Below, piece after piece: positions 11,141-20,977 of a stretch of DNA of 64,000 nt; within the stretch, counting starts at the first letter, position 1, and each line of letters opens with the position of its first letter. The stretch lies in NCBI GenBank assembly GCA_963761975.1, contig CAVXIR010000002.1, positions 2,506,689 through 2,570,688 on the forward strand. The letters run 5' to 3'. Position numbers and translations under genes: made by a program. Under the pieces are notes generated by a model, which saw only the letters and a list, made by a program, of their open reading frames with translations, ran no database searches and was not told the DNA's origin. This stretch comes from JAMQPK01 sp963761975. Lineage in GTDB: Bacteria; Acidobacteriota; Vicinamibacteria; Vicinamibacterales; JAMQPK01.

Positions 11141-11875
11141 ATGGCAGTAACACATTCCGTACGTTTTGGTGTCGTCGTTATGCTGTTCGTCACAGGCAGT
11201 CTCGTGTTTGCACAATTCGAGCAGATTATCGTTGAAGATGTTCGCCCCATCTACAAGGCTGTCGGATTAGTTGAGGATCGGTGCCATTGTGTCATCACGT
11301 ATGAGGACCCTCGGTATAAGGAGAAGCAGGTTGTAGATAAAACACCTAAGGTGCTACCTGATGGCACGCCGCCTCGCCGAAGATCCTTGTTTCCGCCTCG
11401 GGCCTTTTTTAGTTTTCAGTACGACCTGGCAGCTGCGTCGCAGGGGCGAGAAGCCGTAGCTCGCAATCTCGATTTTGCTTTGACCCTGTTTAATAACTCC
11501 CGTAAGGATGGCGTCGCGTTTCGCCTTATGCAGTCGCCAACGCTGTTTCATGTCGTTCCTGCGACTGGATCCCTTCTCAGCACTCCAGTCACGCTCACCA
11601 TGACACAGGGCTCAGGGACCGAGAACATACGCGCGATCGTCGATAGCGTTTCCAAAGTAACTGGCGAGAGGATCTACACGAATGGGAGGGAGCGCTTGCT
11701 GCAGTACACAGTAGTTACCTTGAGCACAAATTCAGCGCCGGCTAGTGACTTACTCGGTCAGGTACTAGCTGGAACACCCGAACGACGACTGTCATGGAAA
11801 TTGCTCTTTCAACTGGAATATGGGTACGTCTTGAACATATCCAATCTCGCCGTACCGGCCGAGCAGAGACAATGA
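11141..11875 (+). CDS. secreted hypothetical protein
   Basis: The start at 11141 is preferred because GAGAGAG lies about 10 bases upstream and the signal peptide (VRFGVVVMLFVTGSLVFA) then begins normally; a longer frame starts at 11111. The mature protein of about 220 residues is mainly beta-rich (FFSFQYDLAAASQGREAVAR; NLDFALTLFNNSRKDGVAFR; TPVTLTMTQGSGTENIRAIV). It looks like an immunoglobulin-like or periplasmic sandwich, but no family is recognised. Confidence 0.72.
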   Translation: MAVTHSVRFGVVVMLFVTGSLVFAQFEQIIVEDVRPIYKAVGLVEDRCHCVITYEDPRYKEKQVVDKTPKVLPDGTPPRRRSLFPPRAFFSFQYDLAAASQGREAVARNLDFALTLFNNSRKDGVAFRLMQSPTLFHVVPATGSLLSTPVTLTMTQGSGTENIRAIVDSVSKVTGERIYTNGRERLLQYTVVTLSTNSAPASDLLGQVLAGTPERRLSWKLLFQLEYGYVLNISNLAVPAEQRQ

Positions 11876-12076
11876 TTCGCAACAGTCGTTCGGGAAAGCG
11901 TTTCTCACCGGCGAAAAAACCCGCGAGGAGGCACGTCTGTGGCGGGAACCAACGACACGCATCGCCAAGAACGCCATCCTGAGCCTTGCATCCTCTCCAC
12001 CACTGTTACCCGCGGATCCGCAATGCTCCGTCCGACCTGGTCGCCGGAGTTGGTGACTAAGCCCTGAAGCCAGCGA

Positions 12077-12622
12077 TCAGAAGCCCGTCGCGACCCCGAA
12101 CCGGAACGCGCGTGACGGCCGAAGCGGACGGTCGGTCGAACCTGTTAGTGGCACAAACACTTCGCCGATCGCGTTGATCTTCAATTTTCGGTCGATCCAC
12201 AAGGGCGCGGTGACTCCAAATGTTGCGTCCCACTCCAACCTGTGGGTACTGGGATGTGTTACGGACCTGCTGGCGGCGCGCAGCATGGCGCGCGTGGCGC
12301 CTTGTGACAGGAATAATGGAAGCGGATCGCCTCGTCGCCCGAAGAGACCAGCTGACAAGGCGAAGCCGCCGGAAGTGTGGAACGTGACTGTGTGGCCAAT
12401 CGCCGATCGTGGGATCTCGCTGCCGCTCGCAGGGGGTTCCCACCAACTTGAACTCTTAATCGACTCGATCGATCGGCCGCTGGATTCAGGCACAGTTTCC
12501 TTGAAGAGTCGAAGTGGGGGTGGAGGGGCAGGCAGCGGAGCTGACGCAATGTCGGTCTGTGCGCTGGCCATCCCAGGCGCGGCAAGACACGTCACAAGGA
12601 GCAGCCTGAGCGATCTATGCAC
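12077..12622 (-). CDS. secreted, probably outer-membrane, hypothetical protein
   Basis: A 181-residue protein with a signal peptide (LRLLLVTCLAAPGMASAQ) and a proline-rich stretch (APLPAPPPPL). Amphipathic strands follow, and the protein ends FRFGVATGF with a terminal Phe, typical of outer-membrane barrels. WDATFGVTAPLWIDRKLKIN and IGEVFVPLTGS fit barrel strands. No function is assigned. Confidence 0.7.
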   Translation of the reverse strand: MHRSLRLLLVTCLAAPGMASAQTDIASAPLPAPPPPLRLFKETVPESSGRSIESIKSSSWWEPPASGSEIPRSAIGHTVTFHTSGGFALSAGLFGRRGDPLPLFLSQGATRAMLRAASRSVTHPSTHRLEWDATFGVTAPLWIDRKLKINAIGEVFVPLTGSTDRPLRPSRAFRFGVATGF

Positions 12623-12886
12623 CGCGACTTTAGACGCCCCACATAGACTCCTGGCCGTCTGTGGGGTCGGATGTCTCTGGTGACCGCTGCCAGGCCCGTG
12701 TGAGGGGCCCCAAAAGAGAGTTCCAGGGCGGTGGTCGTCCGATAAGTTTTAGGGGCGCTGGAGGAAAAAAGCGCCTTCTGAGACCGAGGCACCATGGCCA
12801 GAATCAACGTCTTCGGAGGCAGGACCATCGGAAGGCCTCTGGGTCAATGCAACGGGTTCGCCGGTCCGCAAAGGTTAACCTGTGAC

Positions 12887-13316
12887 ATGAAACCAAGGCT
12901 GTCGATTGCATTCTGCGTCTTATGCGCCGTCTTGGTCGCGTGTGACGCGACGGCACCTTCCCGCACGACGTCGAATCTCTCGGGTCAATGGACGGGTATA
13001 CGGGGCAGGGGACACCTATTCAGTTCAGTGTCTCGCAAGAGCAGCGTGTCACGGCTACTACTATCGAATACGCCTTTAACGGCTGTACCGGATCCAAGGG
13101 TTTTTCTGATTTGCATCTGGAGATCGTTCCGGGAGCTTCCGGTCGATCACCGCTCCACGGTTGTCACTACGAATCCAGCGCGTCAGGTACCACAAGATCG
13201 CACGGAGATTGGTGGCTATTTCAGGTACTCCCACGTCAGCACACGGTTCAGTCTTTTTTTTGGGCTTTTCGAGCTGCGGAGTTGGTGGTGGTGCATGGGT
13301 GGCTACCAAACGTTAA
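12887..13316 (+). pseudogene. lipoprotein gene with two frameshifts
   Basis: It begins MKPRLSIAFCVLCAVLVACD, a lipoprotein signal with lipobox LVAC. SGQWTG follows in the first frame. The next frame continues YTGQGTPIQFSVSQEQRVTA and TIEYAFNGCTGSKGF. A third frame supplies the end, GSVFFLGFSSCGVGGGAWVA, then TKR and a stop at 13314. Together they make a normal small exported lipoprotein of about 140 residues, so two indels have broken it (or the assembly). The function of the family is unknown. Confidence 0.6.
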
Positions 13317-13748
13317 TTGCCCGGCTGGTCGCCGTCGGCTAGAACTCGTTGCCACCTCGGGACGCTGTGATGCTGAAAGTCAAAAGAGTTTTGACAAGGA
13401 ATCGCCCTTCTGCTCGTCCCACTCAGATCCGAGCGGCAGATTTCCATTAAAGCCAAGCCATCAGGACCACATCGGCGCCATCGTCGCGCCTAAACGCTGG
13501 GCTGTGTTCACACCGTTTCGCGGGATTGCACACAAGCGTGACGCAGCTATGGTGTCTTGCACGCAACATCTTGACTACCGCCCGAACGAGATTTAGAAGG
13601 GAAGAACCGCTCGACTCTCGCACAGGGATGCTGCTCGCGCCCTTCGAGAGTAAAGGCCGGCGTTGACTTGATTCCACACAAACTCAACGCCGGCCGGAGC
13701 CCTTTACAGTTTACAAAGAGCCGCGCGTTGTCGAACCATACTGAGCCG
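13317..13748. other. no recognisable gene
   Basis: About 430 bases without a supported gene between two relics. Confidence 0.5.
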
Positions 13749-13935
13749 ATGCTGCGGATCATGCCGATGCGCCTGGCCCGCCTTCCCGAAGCCTTCAGTC
13801 ATCCGGACGAGACCTTCGAGTTGAAGCATGACGGCTTTCGCGCGCTCGCCGAGGTGCGCGGCACCGCTGCACGCTGACATCGCGCAACGGCAAGACCTTT
13901 GAAATGCATCGTGAAGCGTTCCTGCTTCAGCCGGG
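13749..13935 (+). pseudogene. ATP-dependent DNA ligase relic (N-terminal adenylation fragment)
   Basis: The frame reads RLARLPEAFSHPDETFELKH followed by DGFRALAEVRG, an intact motif I (KHDG) of ATP-dependent DNA ligases. A single-base shift near 13860 moves the homology to HRCTLTSRNGKTFEMHREAF in another frame, after which it is lost. It corresponds to roughly the first 60 residues of the adenylation domain and matches the relic at 5159 (RVPEAFSHPD...FELKH). Confidence 0.65.
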
Positions 13936-13980
13936 GTGGTTTCTCCATATGATTGATGATGAATCCGCTAATGTGTCCCA

Positions 13981-16390
13981 TCAGACACGAGGCGGATCCG
14001 TTTCTCTCGCAAAATGCCGATGCTTCGCCATTGCCATGATGAAGTCTCCGCTAGCGCTCGCATCTGAGGCGACGATCAGGCCAGGATCCGGCTGTCCGTC
14101 GGGCAATGCCGTGTCGATACCGCACGCCTTGAGTAGCTGCCGGCCTGCACCGAACGCCAGAATCGGTTTGCAATGCCGATACTGGTCCTTGATGAATTCC
14201 AACACCCGGCCGTCGCTGAGAAGTGCGTCGATGGCCTCGGAGCCGTCGGGTAACACCAAGGCGTCATGCAGAACGGCCGGCGCCGCTTCAAGACTCACAT
14301 CAACCTCGATGTGATCGCCGGCGGTCGGCTGCACCGAGCCGAGCGTCGTGGATACGAAGCGCGAAACCGCACCTTCGTTGGTCAGTTGATCGGCGAGTGC
14401 CACGAGTGCGGTACCTTCACACCCGTCCGCCACGAGTATCGCCACTCGCCGCGTGCGAATACTGCCGTCGCCAGGTCTTGCAAACAATGAGAGCGCAGGC
14501 GAAACGGACACCTCTGGTTTGACGTCGCGTGTCAGGACCTTCGGCATCGGCGCAGGCATCTCGCGCATGCCGAGCCCCTCCGCCACGCCTCGGGCGAGTT
14601 CTGCGGCGACATTCATCAAGCCAGACACCATGCGCTCACGAACCGCTGACGTTTGCACGCGAGAGAGCTCGAAACGGAAAGCATTGATGATGTGTTGCTT
14701 CTCGACGTCTGTCTGACTCTTCCAGAACAACGTCGCCTGCGTGTAGTGATCTGCGAACCGCTCAGCCTTTCCGCGGACCTTGTGATCGCCATCCTCGCAA
14801 GGTTCCGGAAACGAGACGAAGCCGGCCGCGCCGGCCTGGAACGGACATCCACCTCCCAGCGAGTTGGGTTCGTACCAGCACACGGCCGCGGTGAATCGCC
14901 TGACGGTGCATGCCCTCGCGCTGATTGTTGTGAACTTGCGCGATCGGCGCGTTGATCGGAATTTCATGGAAGTTGGGACCGCCGAGCCGTGAGATCTGCG
15001 TGTCGACATACGAGTGAATGCGACCCGCCAGTAGCGGATCGTTCGTAAAGTCGATCCCTGGAACAACATGGGCGACGCAGAACGCCACTTGTTCCGTTTC
15101 GGCGAAGAAGTTATCGGGATTTCTGTTGAGCACGAGTTTGCCTACGGGCACGATCGGGACGAGCTCTTCCGGGACGATCTTCGTAGCGTCGAGCACATCG
15201 AACGTGAAATCTTCTGCCTGCTCCTCGGTAAAGATCTGTAAGCCCAGTTCGTACTCCGGATACGCGCCGGCTTCGATGGCTTCCCAGAGATCGCGGCGGT
15301 GAAAGTCGGGGTCGGCTCCCGAAATCTTCACGGCTTCGTCCCAGACGAGCGAGTGCGTGCCCGCTCGGGGCGACCAATGGAACTTGACGAAGCTCGACTT
15401 GCCTTGGGCGTTGACCAGGCGATACGTGTGCACGCCAAACCCTTGCATAGTGCGATAGCTGCGCGGGATGGCGCGATCGGACATCGCCCACATCAGCATG
15501 TGAGTAATCTCGGGCATCAGCGACGCGAAGTCCCAGAACGTGTCGTGCGCCGTGCCGGCCTGGGGCATGGCGAAATGAGGCTCCGGCTTCGCCGCGTGCA
15601 CCAGATCAGGAAACTTCATCGCGTCCTGGATGAAGAACACTGGAATGTTGTTCCCGACCAGATCCCAGTTGCCTTCGTCTGTGTAGAACTTGACGGCAAA
15701 TCCGCGCACGTCGCGCGCCGTGTCCGTCGATCCACGTTCACCGACCACCGTCGAGAAACGTACGAACACCGGCGTCTGCTTCCCGACTTCCTCGAACAGT
15801 GAGGCGCGCGTATGTTCCTTGAGTGACTTCGTGCATTCGAAAAAGCCGTGCGCGGCCGAGCCACGTGCGTGAACGATACGTTCGGGGATGCGCTCGTGAT
15901 CGAAATGGGTGATCTTCTCGCGGAGGATGAAGTCCTCAAGCAGCGTGGGACCGCGCAAGCCCGTCTTGAGCGAGTGTTGATTGTCAGCTACCGGCACGCC
16001 CTGATTGGTGGTCAGGGCCCGGTCGGTGGAGTCCACGCGCACCCGATCCAACGGACCTACGGTGGGATTCTTGCCTATGTTCGGCCCGCCGCTCCCGACT
16101 TTGTCAGACGCGTTCAATTCGGTGACGGTGCTAGCACCGACGATGGGATCAGTGGGCTTCACGGACGGTCCCTCAGGCGGGGCGAGCGCGGCGTCGGGAT
16201 CGTATTCGGCACCCTTGTTCGGATTGAACGGGAAGGCAGACGCTAAATCCTGCGTACCGGCAACCTTCTCCGCCAACACGTCGCCAGCTCCAGAGGAGTC
16301 AGGGGCAGCGGGACCGCTAACGGTGGCGCGGCTATTACGCGCGGTGCTCTTCTTTTTCGGAGTCGTCTTTGGACGCGTGGACTTGGCCAT
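13981..16390 (-). CDS. katE: large-subunit monofunctional catalase (HPII/KatE type), frameshifted
   Basis: Haem catalase converting hydrogen peroxide to water and oxygen. The first frame (16390 to about 14880) has a Lys/Pro-rich N-terminal extension of about 110 residues. It then carries the catalytic His (RIVHARGSAAHGFFE), the catalytic Asn (GNNIPVFFIQD) and the haem-ligand Tyr (RIHSYVDTQISRLGGPNFHE). At about 14883 one extra base moves the frame. RGRV should be followed by WYEPNSLGGGCPFQAG, and this continues in the second frame to 13981. That part includes the C-terminal flavodoxin/GATase-like domain of large catalases (VAILVADGCEGTALVALADQ). The combined length of about 800 residues fits HPII. 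It is either a pseudogene or a sequencing error. Confidence 0.85.
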
Positions 16391-16403
16391 AAAGAATCTC
16401 GTG

Positions 16404-16652
16404 CTAGACAGAGGGCCTATTAATAGGCGTGACTTGCCGCGGTGTCGGATCGCAAGGTCGCATCACTACCTTGATGAACTGGTCTTGTTTCTCACGAAAC
16501 GTGCGGTGCACCAGCGGCGCAAAGTCGAGCGTCACACGATGCGTGATGATGAACGAGGGATCGATCTCGCCGCGTTCCACGCGCGCGAGAAGGCCAGGCA
16601 GATACGATCCGTGTCTAAAACGGCGTCGTCCTGGCACCGTCGTACCACGCAT
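16404..16652 (-). pseudogene. C-terminal relic of a zinc-dependent alcohol dehydrogenase
   Basis: Residues YLPGLLARVERGEIDPSFII, then THRVTLDFAP and TFREKQDQFIKVVM, match the last 50 residues of the glutathione-dependent formaldehyde / Zn-alcohol dehydrogenase family. Neither the zinc-binding nor the Rossmann part is present upstream. The remaining frame cannot fold as an enzyme. Confidence 0.55.
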
Positions 16653-16912
16653 CGAGCAAGGCGCGCAAGGATCTCACCACGCGACCATTCCGCAGCTGCG
16701 AAGAAGCAACACTAGTATCAACGTCGCGAGGATTGAGACGACAATCGATCCAAAACACCCTAACCGACTCGAGTAGAAGCCGAACATTTTGCCTGTGCGA
16801 GACTCCTGTCGTCGCGCGTCATTTGAGGCCAGACCACGACGTTCAAACCGTTGGAACGTGGAGAACCGACACCCACCCTGATGCGGCTCGGTTCTCCCGT
16901 TTGTGAAACCGC

Positions 16913-17656
16913 TTAACGCAGTACGTTGCGCCCGCCGTACCCGGTGAATTCGCGCTCCAGCTCACTGGCGTGCGCTTGGTCTTTCGCGCGCGTGCCAAGG
17001 ACGATGCCGCCCGCTTTGAGACCGCGCTCGTACTCCGCGGCGCGATCCTCTGGGATGCCCGCGCCGATGAGCGCCCCGACGAGCGTTCCGGTCGCGCCGC
17101 CGGCACCCGCGCCGGCGATAGCCCCCGCGAGCGGGCCCGCGACGATGAGGCCGATGCCGGGAACGGCAATCGCTGTGGCCGTCGCCACCAGTGCACCGAC
17201 CGCGGCGCCGACTCCAAGGCCGATCCCGCCGCCGATGCCTGCGCCTTCGGCCGCCTGGGAACCTTCCTTGAATTCCTGCCCGGGCTTCACGTCGCCAAAA
17301 TGGCGCTTTCGCGTGGCATCCGACATCATCACGCTGATGTCGTCCGCCTTGTATCCGTGGCGTGTCGTCAAGTTCTGATACGCCTCGCCGGCGGCGTCGG
17401 GGGTGTCGTATAGCCCCGTGACCAGATTCTTGTTCGACCAGCCGGCGTCAGAGGTGCGCGATCCGGGGCTTCCTATCGCGTCATTCTGTGCCTGGCGTTT
17501 GCGCCCCTCGGCATTCTCGCGTTCACCTTCGCGCTCGAGAGACCTATTCCCTGTGGTCGCCCCGACGCCATCTTTCACGGCGCCCTTCACTCGTTGTCCA
17601 AACGCTGACACTTCTTCTGCAACTGAACCGTCAGGACGCGTCTTTTCGTTATCCAT
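16913..17656 (-). CDS. CsbD-like / glycine-zipper general stress protein
   Basis: The start at 17656 follows GAAGAGGG. The N-terminus (QRVKGAVKDGVGATTGNRSL, EREGERENAEGRKRQ) matches the CsbD-like stress-protein repeat. The middle (LVTGLYDTPDAAGEAYQNLT, GYKADDISVMMS) resembles the YflT/general-stress-protein-17M type domain. A long Gly/Ala-rich segment (GAGIGGGIGLGVGAAVGALV and beyond) could insert in a membrane as a glycine zipper. The C-terminus repeats a regulatory-like motif. Probably a stress-induced protein. It lies next to the ferritin-like YciF gene and catalase, all on the same strand. Confidence 0.8.
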   Translation of the reverse strand: MDNEKTRPDGSVAEEVSAFGQRVKGAVKDGVGATTGNRSLEREGERENAEGRKRQAQNDAIGSPGSRTSDAGWSNKNLVTGLYDTPDAAGEAYQNLTTRHGYKADDISVMMSDATRKRHFGDVKPGQEFKEGSQAAEGAGIGGGIGLGVGAAVGALVATATAIAVPGIGLIVAGPLAGAIAGAGAGGATGTLVGALIGAGIPEDRAAEYERGLKAGGIVLGTRAKDQAHASELEREFTGYGGRNVLR

Positions 17657-17768
17657 GATCACCCTCTTCAATCTGTTCTACACACGCGTGGCCAGGATGG
17701 CGCAACGCGCCGTACCCGTTTACCGAACACGAAACACGCTGACGCCCTGTCCCGCTGGCGACTCGCGC

Positions 17769-18326
17769 TCACTGCTTCCTGGCGCGCCCGGTTTGTGAGC
17801 TGGACTGATGGGCCGCCAGATCCTCTTCATTGCCCGCGTTCATCAGCGCGTCGCGGTTGACCCTTGACTTGGCTATTTGCGTCAGTTTGTCGTTTGCGGC
17901 CTTTTCCTCGTCGAGTGTCTGTCCGAGCAGGTCTTTCGCATCACGCTCGCCCAGAAGCTCCGCGAAGTACGCCAGTGTTCCGTACGAAGCAATCTCGTAG
18001 TGTTCAACCTTTTGCGCGCCACCGATCAGGGCGGCATCCAGGATCGCGCCCTCCAGCTCTTCCATCGCCTTTTTCCCCTCCTCGACGATGCCTTGGATCC
18101 CCTCGCATTTCTTGCCGCGAGCCGTCTCGCCAAGACTCAGAAACACTTTTTCAAGCCGAGTGACTTGCTTTTCCGTCTCCTGAAGGTGGCCGGTGAAAGC
18201 CTCTTGTAGTTCTGGAGCGCTGGCCTCTTTTGCCATCTTCGCGAGCGCGCGCGTCAGTTGCTTTTCGCCGTCATACATGTCGCGTAGTTCTTCCACGAAT
18301 AGTTCTCGTAAGGATTGGGCTGCCAT
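17769..18326 (-). CDS. YciF-type ferritin-like protein (DUF892)
   Basis: A 185-residue helical protein starting at the ATG at 18326, with GGAGG 7 bases upstream (an in-frame GTG at 18332 is less likely). LRELFVEELRDMYDGEKQLT, with later E...H pairs (KVEHYEIASYGTLAYFAELL), is the YciF/YciE signature. Conserved Glu and His place a di-iron site in a four-helix bundle. The family is induced by osmotic and general stress; its chemistry is unsettled. The neighbouring stress genes support the assignment. Confidence 0.9.
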   Translation of the reverse strand: MAAQSLRELFVEELRDMYDGEKQLTRALAKMAKEASAPELQEAFTGHLQETEKQVTRLEKVFLSLGETARGKKCEGIQGIVEEGKKAMEELEGAILDAALIGGAQKVEHYEIASYGTLAYFAELLGERDAKDLLGQTLDEEKAANDKLTQIAKSRVNRDALMNAGNEEDLAAHQSSSQTGRARKQ

Positions 18327-18370
18327 TGACACCTCCTAAAACACTCGCTCAAACGCGGCACGCGAATTGG

Positions 18371-18946
18371 TCACACACCATTCGCCGCGTTACCGTCTGC
18401 CGAAACAACGTGCGTGTGATGGCTGCAGATGGCCTCGCGGCTAGCATCCTTGACAAAGTGGCCCATCGCATATCCACACAAAAGAGAAAAGGCCTGAGTC
18501 TGGGCCAACTGATTCCAGAGCATTTCAAGATGGATTGCCGCGTCTTGCTTGCCAGTGCTCCAGAGGACGTCGACCATCTGACCAAATATGCGAACAGTGC
18601 AGTCTTCGCGACCGCGACAAGCCCTCGCGATTACTTCGCACATGCTGTCATTGAACTTTCGCGCATCGGGCTCCCCGTTCACCATGAACGCGGACAGTGT
18701 GTCCTTGGCATCGAGCAACAGAAGATCATTCGAACGCTGCAGTTGCACGACATCCAATGATCGCGCTATGAGTTCACGCACGAGGGCTCCGCGGAAGACG
18801 GGCGTCGCAACAACGATTCCCGGGCTCCCGCTCATGAATCCGTCGCTGAGGAATGTTGCGACGATCCGGGCGAGAGATCTCTCGTTTTCGTAGAAGCGCA
18901 CCGCGTGATACTGAGGAGTTGAAGCCGAGCGAGAAGTCTGTTTCAT
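18371..18946 (-). CDS. MEDS-domain sensory protein
   Basis: A 191-residue soluble protein. HAVRFYENERSLARIVATFL, the strand FMSGSPGIVVATPVFRGAL, LLLLDAKDTLSAFM and RIFGQMVDVLWSTGKQDAAI follow the MEDS (methanogen/methylotroph DcmR sensory) domain, a KaiC-like sensor module without Walker motifs. In other bacteria it accompanies histidine kinases. Here a PAS kinase cluster lies about 400 bases away in the opposite direction, which suggests but does not prove shared signalling. Confidence 0.8.
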   Translation of the reverse strand: MKQTSRSASTPQYHAVRFYENERSLARIVATFLSDGFMSGSPGIVVATPVFRGALVRELIARSLDVVQLQRSNDLLLLDAKDTLSAFMVNGEPDARKFNDSMCEVIARACRGREDCTVRIFGQMVDVLWSTGKQDAAIHLEMLWNQLAQTQAFSLLCGYAMGHFVKDASREAICSHHTHVVSADGNAANGV

Positions 18947-19360
18947 TCGGACACCCGAGACTGCTGCGCTTGGAAGAAACTCATTTGACCGTCCCCCAAA
19001 GTAGAACGCAGCGCCGTTCTGTGCAATTGGGAGAAAGAGCAGGCGGTACGGGTTTCCCCTAAGCTACTGGCGCGAGCGGTAGCGGAATCTGTGAGCCTGC
19101 GCGTCCGACGGTCACGAGGTACCTTGCCCGCAGAGTAGGACAGCGTCAAACATCCGTTGTGAAGTCAGAGAGATGGTGTGGAGAGCCGGAGCATTCGCGC
19201 GTACGGCATCAACTCCAATGAATGGAGCATCTTACAGGGCAAAAGCGAAAGGTTCTGGAGCCAAGGCTCTCAGTGAGCCGGGCTCGGCCGGACGCCAGCC
19301 TTTCGCATTGTCGGGTTTCGTATTGACCCCACAGGGCTTTGCGCTTGACCATAACATGCC
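18947..19360. other. divergent intergenic region, no gene seen
   Basis: About 410 bases between the MEDS gene (leftward) and the receiver gene (rightward). It should hold promoters for both. I see no strong -35/-10 or -24/-12 element. Confidence 0.4.
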
Positions 19361-19798
19361 ATGTCGCGTCGGAGCGGTCCGATCCTCCTCGTTGAAGATA
19401 ACCCCGACACCCGGAATGCTGTCGTGGCCTTCTTCGAACTGGAGGGTTTGACGGTCGTCACCGCGACCGACGGAGCAGAGGCGATTGGTCAGCTCGAAGC
19501 TGGCTTGCGGCCAAGCGTGATGCTGGTTGACCTCATGCTGCCGGAGGTCACTGGCTGGGACCTGCTGCAACACCTGCGGGAAGAACCTGAACTGCGCGAG
19601 ATTCCGACAGTGGTCATAACCGCTTTCCCCCGGGAGACTCTCCGAGTCGTAGCAGATGCCGTCTTGCATAAGCCCTTCGACTATGATCGATTGCTGGATA
19701 CGGTTCTCGGTCTGATCGAGCCTGGCTCTCGTCGCAGTTCCCACGGGGAGCATATGCAGCTCAAATCGAGCAAATGGAAGCCAACAACTCCGCACTAA
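19361..19798 (+). CDS. single-domain response regulator (CheY-like receiver)
   Basis: A 145-residue protein with one receiver domain: acidic pocket in ILLVEDNPDTRNAV, phosphoacceptor Asp in VMLVDLMLPEVTGWDL, Thr/Ala switch in TVVITAF and Lys in LHKPFD. There is no output domain, so it probably acts in a phosphorelay or by protein binding. Its 3' end overlaps the start of the histidine kinase gene by 25 bases, so the two are translationally coupled. Confidence 0.9.
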   Translation: MSRRSGPILLVEDNPDTRNAVVAFFELEGLTVVTATDGAEAIGQLEAGLRPSVMLVDLMLPEVTGWDLLQHLREEPELREIPTVVITAFPRETLRVVADAVLHKPFDYDRLLDTVLGLIEPGSRRSSHGEHMQLKSSKWKPTTPH

Positions 19799-20976
19799 CG
19801 CTGCCGGATTCCACCGAGAGTGAGCTTCGCGGCCGGCTCGCGGCCATCGTCGATTCCTCCGACGACGCCATCGTGAGCAAATCGCTGGATGGCATCATCA
19901 CCTCATGGAATCGAGGCGCCGAGCGGATTTTTGGCTACACATCCGCCGAGGCGGTTGGGCAGCGTATTCTCCTGATCATTCCGGAAGAGCGCTGGGCGGA
20001 AGAGGATTACGTGCTCGCTCGTCTCCGTCGGGGCGAGAGAATCGATCATTTCGAGACTATTCGCAAAACCAAAGATGGTCGGCGAATCCCGATTTCTCTG
20101 ACCGTGTCGCCGATCAGGGATGCCCAAGGACACATAATCGGCGCGTCGAAGGTGGCACGCGACATTACTGAGCGCACCGTTGCGCAGCAGGCACTCCAAC
20201 GCGCGCACGAAGAGTTAGAGGAACGTATCCGTGAGCGAACTGCCGAGCTGTCAAAGTCAAACGAGACCCTTCGAAGTGAGATAGCGGAGCGGCAGCGCGT
20301 CGAGCAGGAGCGCAATCGACTGCTGACCCGCTTCGTCCTTGCGCAGGAGGACGAGCGCCACCGGATCGCACGCGAGTTGCATGATCAACTCGGACAACAA
20401 CTGACCGCGCTCAGATTGACTCTGGAGACGCTCAGATCGTCGGCCGTCGAAAGAACCGAATTTCGCGCACAGGTCGAAACACTACAAGAACTTGCGCGAC
20501 AGCTCGATCACGACATCGCCTTCCGAGTCTGGGAGCTGAGGCCTATCCCGCTTGAGGATGTCGGCCTGCGAGCGGCATTGACGAATTTCGTGCACAACTG
20601 GTCTAAACACAGCGGCATTCGCGTCCAAGTGCACACAGGTCAGTCGACCGACGAGCGCTTGCCTTCGGAGGTCGAGACGATGATCTATCGACTCGCACAG
20701 GAAGCTCTGAACAATGTCGCCAAGCACGCTCGAGCGGACCGTGTCGATATCGCGCTCGAGCGAAACGCCGCGCAGTTGTCGCTGATCATCGAGGATAACG
20801 GTGTTGGTTTTGATCCATCTGACACGGACACCCTCGGCGATGGCATCGGACTCACGGGGATGCGCGAGCGCGCCGCGCTGGTTCGTGCTGACTTCCAGAT
20901 TGAATCGACACCGAGTCGGGGTACAACGCTTATCGTGCGAGTTCCGATCGCCGCTCCCAACATCCAAGGTGCGTGA
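19774..20976 (+). CDS. PAS-domain sensor histidine kinase (HisKA_3, NarX/NreB class)
   Basis: A 400-residue soluble protein. A PAS domain (residues about 20-135; IVDSSDDAIVSKSLDGIITS, FGYTSAEAVGQ) is followed by a coiled coil (about 140-190). The HisKA_3 dimerisation domain has the phosphoacceptor His in RIARELHDQLGQQL, and the HATPase domain has N box AQEALNNVAKHA and G1 box IIEDNGVGFDP. There is no membrane segment, so it senses a cytosolic signal. The class normally pairs with LuxR-type regulators, and one begins immediately downstream at 20978. Confidence 0.92.
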   Translation: MEANNSALTLPDSTESELRGRLAAIVDSSDDAIVSKSLDGIITSWNRGAERIFGYTSAEAVGQRILLIIPEERWAEEDYVLARLRRGERIDHFETIRKTKDGRRIPISLTVSPIRDAQGHIIGASKVARDITERTVAQQALQRAHEELEERIRERTAELSKSNETLRSEIAERQRVEQERNRLLTRFVLAQEDERHRIARELHDQLGQQLTALRLTLETLRSSAVERTEFRAQVETLQELARQLDHDIAFRVWELRPIPLEDVGLRAALTNFVHNWSKHSGIRVQVHTGQSTDERLPSEVETMIYRLAQEALNNVAKHARADRVDIALERNAAQLSLIIEDNGVGFDPSDTDTLGDGIGLTGMRERAALVRADFQIESTPSRGTTLIVRVPIAAPNIQGA

Positions 20977-20977
20977 C

